Shown piece by piece: positions 57,695-64,000 of a DNA stretch of 64,000 bases (positions are counted from its first letter, which is position 1; every line of letters starts with the position of its first letter). The notes beneath the pieces are model-generated. The model made no database searches. It saw only the letters and a program-made list of their open reading frames with translations, and was not told where the DNA came from. Where the stretch lies: positions 26,775,792 to 26,839,791 of the forward strand of contig JAJLRJ010000011.1 of assembly GCA_024195265.1 (NCBI GenBank), read 5' to 3'. Origin of the DNA: Dendrophyllia cribrosa. Lineage: Eukaryota; Cnidaria; Anthozoa; Scleractinia; Dendrophylliidae. The translations under genes and the position numbers were made by a program.

Positions 57695-58152
57695 AGCCTG
57701 GTTTCCATATAATCGCAACGATCGCAACGATCGCAGCGATCGTTACGATCGACGATCGCTGCGATTCTTGCGATCCTTGCGATCGCTGAGACCTCAGGTT
57801 TCCATATGATCGCAGCGATCGCAAGGAAACGTCGAGTAGGCCTGGATCCGATAAATTTTAAGTGCATTATGGGATAAAAGGCTTTGGGGTGCAATGCTTT
57901 TTGGGACATTTTGGATCGCAAGGATCGCAAGAGTGGTTTCCATATAAAAACCTCTCGATCGCAATGATCGCAAGGATCGCAGAGATAGAAATTTTTCTAT
58001 CTCTGCGATCGCAATCGCAAGGATCGTAACGATGGCAAGGATCGCAACGTTTTGGTTTCCATATGATCGCAAGGGTCGCACAACACTTTTTTCTGTGATC
58101 GCTGCCATCGTTGCGATCGTTGCGATCGTTGCGATTGTATGGAAACCAGGCT
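57695..58152. mobile_element. Harbinger-like MITE built of GATCGCAA repeats
   Basis: Inverted ends AGCCTGGTTTCCATAT(A)ATCGCA. Flanked by TTA at 57692-57694 and 58153-58155. The inside consists largely of variants of the 9-mer GATCGCAAC, its inverse GTTGCGATC, and repeats of GGTTTCCATATGATCGCA. The Arg-Asn-Asp-repeat frames on the minus strand come from the 9-mer and are not proteins. Confidence 0.8.
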
Positions 58153-59500
58153 TTAGAGAGAATTAAGTCCGGCCCAAATTCGCCTTTTAAAGCATTAAAA
58201 TGATTAAGACTCATGGCTCAAACGGCTTGAAAACAAATGTCACAGATGTGGACATGAATCGAAGATGTTTGATAAGTATGCAAGGAAAATGCATACAAAT
58301 GAAGGCAATTCACGGGATATGTTTTCCAAGTTGATGTGTAGTTTGATATCTGCAGGGTTGTGTTTCTCTAGGTGGCCACAAAAGTAAAGAGCGATAAGGA
58401 AATTGGCTAAACTGCAGAATACCCCACAACTTATTTGCATCATATTGAATAACAATTTGGTCAGTTAACTGGGTTATTTTTTTAGTAACCCGGTTACAGT
58501 GCGGCGCCCAAAAGTGTGACCACTTTTAATTAATTCGCATTCTTTCGTGCCGATTATCTAATCATGTGAGAGCACTTTTAATTAATTCACATTCTTTCGT
58601 GCCGATTATCCAATCAGAAGGCGGAGATAGTTTATACAGCCAACCGCAAGAACAAAATCAATGCAACGTGTTACGAAAGCAAAATTACTCTTTCATGAAT
58701 ACCATTTTTGGACACTTTTCCAGCTGAACTTTGGCGTTTTTGGCCTCAAAAATAACACCGAAGTGCAAAATGTTCAAGGTCAAATTCTGGCAAATCGACA
58801 TCGGCTTACCTGCTGTAGTAAACGGTAAACGTTCGGCCGGGCGACGTATCAATTTATAATAGCAAGAACGCATTTTCCACGGCCAGAAGAACATAATTGC
58901 AAATATTTATTTCTCCTACAAGTATCATTGGTGTAATAATTCAAAAATATCCTGAGGTAATTGTTTCTATTTGTGTTTCGTATGTTTGGCTATTTTTCTG
59001 TATAGTAAAGCGAAACCGCCGCGCGATCTCGGCGGAGTTATAACTACTGAATTAGAGCTGATTCATAACACTCGGTGTTTCGCTATTCGAAAACAATGTT
59101 CTTCAAATCCTGCGTCAAAAAAAAAAAAAAAACTTTTCTCATCTTTTGAGGACCATGCTGTTGCAGCAAGCTAGGAAGGTTTTGCAAAATGCCCATTTGC
59201 GACCAGATCTCACATCTTTAATAGAAAGCTATCCACAAACACAACTCCACACCTGATGCATGACCCGATGCTTCGCCAGGTTTCACAGACGTGGGCACTC
59301 AGGTATATTAAGGCCTGGGTCAGTTACGGTACATCCAAAAACTAAGGGGGGTGGTCTATCTCATAAAGTTTGGAACATATTGATATGAAACTTGGCCAAA
59401 GGCTTAAACTTGATACAAAGATTAATTTTGATAAGAAGTTGTCATGAAAAGAGTCACGCAACTGATTAAGGTATCAAATTTCCATGTTTTTCTTTAGGCT

Positions 59501-59912
59501 TAGGCCCGGTTCAGACGCCGAACTTTTCATGAGCCGAACCTAATACCTTGAATTAAGTACATGAAAAGTTCGGCGTCTGAATCAGTTAAGAACGGCTGTT
59601 TGAATTTGGAACGGCTCAGCCGTTCTTTTCGCCTGGCTCAGCCGGGAATTTCGGCTTTTGAACGGCTTTGATTCAGACGCCGAACTTTTCATGAGCCGAA
59701 CCTAATGCATAAATTATTATAACGACTGGTGCGTGTTCTGGCATCTTTACCTGAAAATCGCAGACCTTTCGATTTGTTTCTCTTCAAACTGAATTAAGTT
59801 CGGCTAATTAAGTTCGGCGTCTGAATCAACAGGCGTACTTTTGTTAATTTGGGTCGGTCCAAATTCGAATTAAGTTCGGCTCATGAAAAGTTCGGCGTTT
59901 GAACCGGGCCTA
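59501..59912. mobile_element. MITE, GGCCCGGTTCA family
   Basis: Ends TAGGCCCGGTTCAGACGCCG and its near-inverse, with several internal copies of GAACTTTTCATGAGCCGAAC in both orientations. Related to the hairpin at 43222-43343. Confidence 0.7.
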
Positions 59913-60217
59913 AGTGCAGGAGAACTTAAACCACTCTGACTGACAAAATATCGTTTGGATATTTTTAAGTGTGCAAAGTCATACACGAAACAAACTGGAA
60001 AGCGTGTCCAGGTCACGTGACGATTGAAATGTCACGATTTTGTTGTCACGTAATAACCAGAAAACAGTCATGCCGCGTAGGAGGACCACGTTTCCAGTTA
60101 CATTTGGAAAGTACCTTAACAGGGTAGAAATGATGCCACTTAAAACTCTCAGAAAACACAATTTTTCCTTGTCTGCAAGAGCACTGAAGGAACAAACCGG
60201 AAGTAAAAGCTCAATTG

Positions 60218-60243
60218 GTCACGTGATAGGTTGCCATGGAAAC
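60218..60243 (+). promoter_or_regulatory. E-box next to X-box
   Basis: GGTCACGTGATAGGTTGCCA leads into the perfect X-box GTTGCCATGGAAAC (60230-60243). It is the same pair as at 34203 in reverse order, and lies within a mobile element. Confidence 0.35.
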
Positions 60244-61739
60244 ATCAACGTCAAAAAGGACTGTCTTAACAAGTCAAATGCCGTTGCCAAGTCTCATACT
60301 TATGACATGTTTCCCTGAAGATAGACCACCCCCCTTACTCTTTTGATAAAATAGGGAAAGAGCCAGTCCTTAATATACCTGAGCATGGATCATATCTTTT
60401 CATGTTCGGAAGTTACAAATGCTATCTGTCATGACTAAAAACACAATTTATAAGTCCTCTGAAAACTGCGAACTTCATGATTTCAATAGCTATTGCCAAA
60501 TTAGTAGAATCAGCAGAGTCAGATTCTCGGGAAATGCCCTGAACTTGTTATTTCGCTCGTGCTGAGTTGGAATAGGTTTGTACTAACAATTACCCACCAC
60601 TGAGACTCACCGAATATCGACTAGCCCGGGTACACTGAGTTAAGATTTCTATTTCGTTTAGGGAAAAACACTTGATATTTTGAGCGACGATTTGAAGTCG
60701 CTGCGGTGACCCGCATCTGTCAGCACGGTCAATTTTGTCACTTCTATAAACGGCCGTAAAAATATAAACAAAAGCCCCATAATATAAATTTCATGTGGAA
60801 ATAAGCAAAGACATCGTTATATCGGCTGTAGGACTTACTTTATTCAGTTTTATCTTCGACCATCTGATCTGAGCAGTGGCATGAAATTCTTCATAACAAA
60901 ATCGCGGTGAGCGGATGTCGAAGCGCACGATTTTCCCGCAACAAATCCCATTTTAGAGTTACAAATTTAGTCTAGCGTAGAATTTCAAAGTTACAAACGG
61001 AAAACTTGACTTGAAAGATCGTTAAAGGTAAAGGCCCTGAAGCATTCTTGAAACATATGTTTCTTACGTTCCCGCATCATCGCTTGTTCGCATTCGTTTG
61101 AGTTGTTTGGTTCAGTTTTCTTCGGTTTCTGAATTCTTATTAACTGGCTCGTCGCTCTGCGACGCGTCAGTTCTTAAAATACCCTCTTTTTTTTTGGCCT
61201 GTCGGGTCACCTGCCCCGGGAATCGCTTTTGCTGCGGCCAACACCGTACCTAGTTTACTTCCGGTTTTCAGAAATGGCGTAACCAGTGATGTCAGCAACT
61301 ATAATTCAAATATTTACCGTTCTAATTTCGACGGAATTGTTAAAAATTAAATCTCTGTGATTTTCGGATGTGATCTATTTCTGGTAAAAGGAAAGCGGGT
61401 TGAATTTTCTAACCAAATCAATTGTCAAACAGTCGAGTTTAGATCGAATAAATCGTTGAATATAACACGTCCCGGCACGTCCCGGCACGTCACAGAACTG
61501 ATGAGTAAACAATTCTCAAGCATTACTCCGTGGAGTCACGTTCAAATTCCACACATCTCGTATTCATGTCACGCTATTTGATCGATCGTGTTGATATTGT
61601 TAATTTATTCGAAACCCCATCACCGATTCTACAAAATGCCTGTGTTTAAACAATCCTGATTCCTTGTAGTAGGTGGTTTCAAGGATTTTAAAGCGAAAAA
61701 AAATATACAAAGTTCTAAACTTATGTTTTTTCTAACAGC

Positions 61740-62045
61740 ACCGAGCCGATCAGAGAAAAAAATATAGACCTGAAACTGTAGCCTACTAAAGGGGGGTGTG
61801 GGGTGGGGGCAGATGGCGGTGTTGGGCAATTTTTCTGATTATGAATTTTTTTTCCGTCTTGATGTTGTACAAGAATTTTTTTCGGGATTGCTCCATACCT
61901 TTTTTTCCTTTCGCTCGCTGTGTATTATTTTTTTTTCTTTACTTTTGCTGTGCAGGAATTTGATTTTAGTAATTGCCCAACCCCCCTCCCCCCCCCCCCC
62001 CCCCCCCGCCCTCCCTCTTAACAATAAAATGGTCCGTCCCTAAGG
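61740..62045. repeat. T- and C-rich repeat ending in GGTCCGTCCC
   Basis: A C-run lies at about 61981-62007. The end AATAAAATGGTCCGTCCCTAA is inverse to TTAGGGACGGACCATTATTT at about 62365, and a third copy of the motif is near 49225. It is probably a MITE family with poly-G/C cores. Confidence 0.45.
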
Positions 62046-62773
62046 AGTGCTTGAAGCGGGCTGTGGAATGTAAATGTGGACTGGACTGTGCATATTGATA
62101 GATTCTAGATTGTATATTGTGGCTTGCTAATATAAAACTCTAAAGTGAAAACCGGGTGGAAACTGAGGCCAAACGAGCCAGTTTCGAAGCCCATCGGGCT
62201 CCTTGTTGGCTATTGCACGAAAGAATGCGCATAAATTAAAAGTGCTCTCATTTGATTGGATAATTGCACGAAAGAATGCGAATTAATTAAAAGTGGTCAC
62301 ACTTTTGGGCGCCGCACTGTAAAATAACTCGGTGAAAAGGTGTTTGTAATAAAAAAAACCGAGTTTAGGGACGGACCATTATTTTTCTGGAGGGGGGGTA
62401 TGAGAAATATTGAAAAAAATTGTTTGCAGAGCCTGAAAAGACAAAATAAAATGTTTGCAAACGCAATATGTATAAAAAAAAAAGTTTGCAAAAGAGCCAC
62501 ACAAACGAAGTTAACAGCTATTCATGAAAAAAAAATTAGTTCGAAAACTTAAATTTAAAATCTTAACGTGAGACCTCCAGATTGAAAGTACAAGAATATA
62601 CTCAGCTGGGTTATTTGGTAAATCAAAGGAATTAAATATCAACAATTTTTTACTTCTCTAACTTATCAAATTTCTGTCAAAAGTTGATTCAAGAAATTTG
62701 ATAAAACTCAGCTACACTCATCATTAGGTAATTTCAAAAAAATATGTGACTAAACTGTGTAGCACATATAAAC

Positions 62774-62937
62774 ATATACTGCAGTTGTTAAGTTTAAATA
62801 GTTAATGCGCCAGAAACTAAAAAGTTCCATACGTTTCGAGGCTACTGCCCCTTCTTCAGTGGAAAAGAAAATTCTGTGTGGCAGTCATTTTAGTTTCTGG
62901 CGCATTAAATATTTAAACTTAACAATTGCAGTATATT
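62774..62937. mobile_element. Foldback MITE
   Basis: Arms of about 48 bp (TATACTGCAGTTGTTAAGTT.. with TTTTAGTTTCTGGCGCATTA..) around a 65-bp centre. Confidence 0.7.
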
Positions 62938-63600
62938 ATACTCATCATTGCTATTTACTACCCCTTTCAATAAAATGGAGACTCATGAAATTTAAATCTC
63001 AACTAACGGTTGCGTTTTTCCCTGCCGTCAATCAAACAAAGTCCACAAAATCCACCAATCACTGTGTACGAATGCGACCTTTTGACCCTGTTGAACTAAG
63101 CTACTTTGTTTCTTAAGCTTCTGCTACAGTGATTGACGGCAGTGTAAAACTCAACCATTATTGAAAGGCGCAGTAAATGCATGATGTTTCATAAACAAGA
63201 GAATAATCCCTTGTCAGAAGCCAGTCACTTACATGGAAAAACACTGAACATTGTTTAATAACAGCTTAATCTCCAAGATTCTGTAATACAAACAAGAACT
63301 CTCTATTTATTCATACAAACAAGGACTGTATTTTTGTATAGTTTCACAAATGATTCCTTTGTTTGTGGCAGGAATAAAGTTTATCATCTGGTAAAAATTA
63401 AGGTTGGATCACTATGTTCCCACTTGCTGCACCAGCTTACATTCTTAATAGAAAAGCATCAATCCTTTACCAATTAATGTTCATGCGATGACTAATAACT
63501 AAAACAACAACACTTGTGTTCCACAATCCCTAGTGGTTTACCTGTGATCAGATAATAATTAATCATAATGTATTTTTATCATCATAAATCAGCAATTAAC
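62938..63600. other. Gene-free stretch
   Basis: Includes an imperfect inverted pair (CCGTCAATCAAACAAAG near 63025 and GTGATTGACGGCAG near 63130). No gene recognised. Confidence 0.4.
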
Positions 63601-63710
63601 TATTTGTTATGAAAAAAGTGCCCAATATTGTCTCGATGTACAGGATTTTTAGGGAAAATCCCTTAACAGTTTGTAGTCGGTTTGACTGAGCACTTTTTTC
63701 ATAACAAATA
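63601..63710. mobile_element. 110-bp MITE with 21-bp perfect inverted repeats
   Basis: TATTTGTTATGAAAAAAGTG(C) at 63601-63621 is the exact inverse of 63690-63710. The motif TCATAAATCAGCA occurs just outside on both sides, as a direct repeat of 13 bp. Confidence 0.75.
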
Positions 63711-64000
63711 TTTTTTATCATAAATCAGCACCTATTATTAAATGAAAACAGATTAGGAGATGCATAAGATAAGTCAAGTCAAGTCAAGGTGAATAGTTAA
63801 CTATTATAGAGCGAAAGCACTATTCACTTTTGTGGTATATACTAATATATTATAAACTGTTTAAAGTTAAATGTATTCCACATTATCCTCATGTAATGGA
63901 TCAATAGCAGAAAACTCATCAGCAGACGAGTCACTGTCTGTTTCTGAACTGTCTGTGCCTATTTCAGATTGGTTATCAAATATATCCCATTTTTCTTCAA
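63711..64000. other. Window end
   Basis: No feature recognised. A minus-strand frame at about 63870-64000 is rich in Asp/Glu/Ser codons and continues past the window edge. It could be the end of a gene lying further right, but too little is visible to say. Confidence 0.3.

Larger units (their letters stand above)
59298..60383. mobile_element. 1.1-kb element with inverted ends
   Basis: Ends CTCAGGTATATTAAGG and CCTTAATATACCTGAG. Further in, GGGGTGGTCTATC and GATAGACCACCCC are also inverted. No clear target duplication. It is nested in the 3.8-kb element and contains the next one. Confidence 0.6.
58497..62319. mobile_element. 3.8-kb element bounded by ~100-bp inverted repeats, TA flanks
   Basis: The left end 58497-58605 and right end 62211-62319 are inverse copies starting CAGTGCGGCGCCCAAAAGTG. 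Each has a doubled TTCTTTCGTGC sub-repeat, and each is bordered by TA (58495-58496, 62320-62321). No transposase frame lies between them; the interior holds nested foldbacks. It could be one large non-autonomous element or two separate copies of a short one. Confidence 0.5.

Noticed and set aside
57685..58214. Arg-Asn-Asp and Ile-Ala-Ile repeat frames
   Set aside because: Three-frame translations of the GATCGCAAC 9-mer inside a MITE.

Overview
The window reads as nuclear DNA of an early-branching animal, most likely an anthozoan cnidarian (coral or sea anemone). It is AT-rich, has spliced genes with GT-AG introns, carries no bacterial operons, and is crowded with foldback elements, short 5'-truncated LINE tails and an L1/Tx1-type retrotransposon. 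The clade call is an inference; no marker gene fixes the species. Most open frames in the window are chance frames inside repeats.

Region 1 (about 1.4-17.6 kb) is a locally amplified non-coding repeat cluster. One block of about 5.7 kb occurs at 1397-7045 and again at 11829-17632, with a partial third copy at 9240-10570. Inside it a small module recurs about 13 times: a C/EBP-like palindrome TTGCGCAA, a conserved GGCGGTGTACATTTCA stretch, a TATA-like box, and a splice-donor-like CAG|GTAAGT. It looks like a reiterated promoter plus first exon. Copy-specific insertions (a TTAA-flanked element, a 39-bp palindrome, a 27-bp LINE tail) can be read by comparing the copies. A decayed LINE reverse transcriptase lies at 8.3-9.2 kb on the minus strand.

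Region 2 (17.6-25.7 kb) holds a duplicated candidate promoter and first coding exon on the minus strand (about 22.6-23.1 kb intact; 17.6-19.2 kb split by a 1-kb insertion), an orphan terminal-exon-like frame, foldbacks, and little else.

Region 3 (26.1-31.7 kb) is an L1-type retrotransposon whose 5' half (ORF1, a partial second ORF1, and the endonuclease part of ORF2) is inverted relative to its 3' half. Identical 16-bp target-site duplications bound the whole. This is the signature of twin priming, with a probable 3' transduction.

Region 4 (34.8-54.0 kb) is the main gene, on the plus strand. A TPR exon is followed by eleven tandem copies of a symmetric (phase 1-1) 141-nt exon, each in a near-identical 0.62-kb unit. 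Then come two exons of a ROC GTPase domain (P-loop GQDQAGKTS, switch DFAG, THAD) and a COR-domain exon. The predicted product is a TPR-[acidic 47-residue repeat]n-ROC-COR protein of the Roco class. Two lesions appear: one array exon is 140 nt, and an A8 run breaks the second ROC exon. No further COR or terminal exon was found before 64 kb. Its introns host a 2.1-kb inverted repeat, a Mutator-like foldback with a tRNA-like insert, and a piggyBac-like MITE.

Region 5 (54-64 kb) contains MITEs and foldbacks with readable target-site duplications (TAA, TTA, TA) and no gene I can support.
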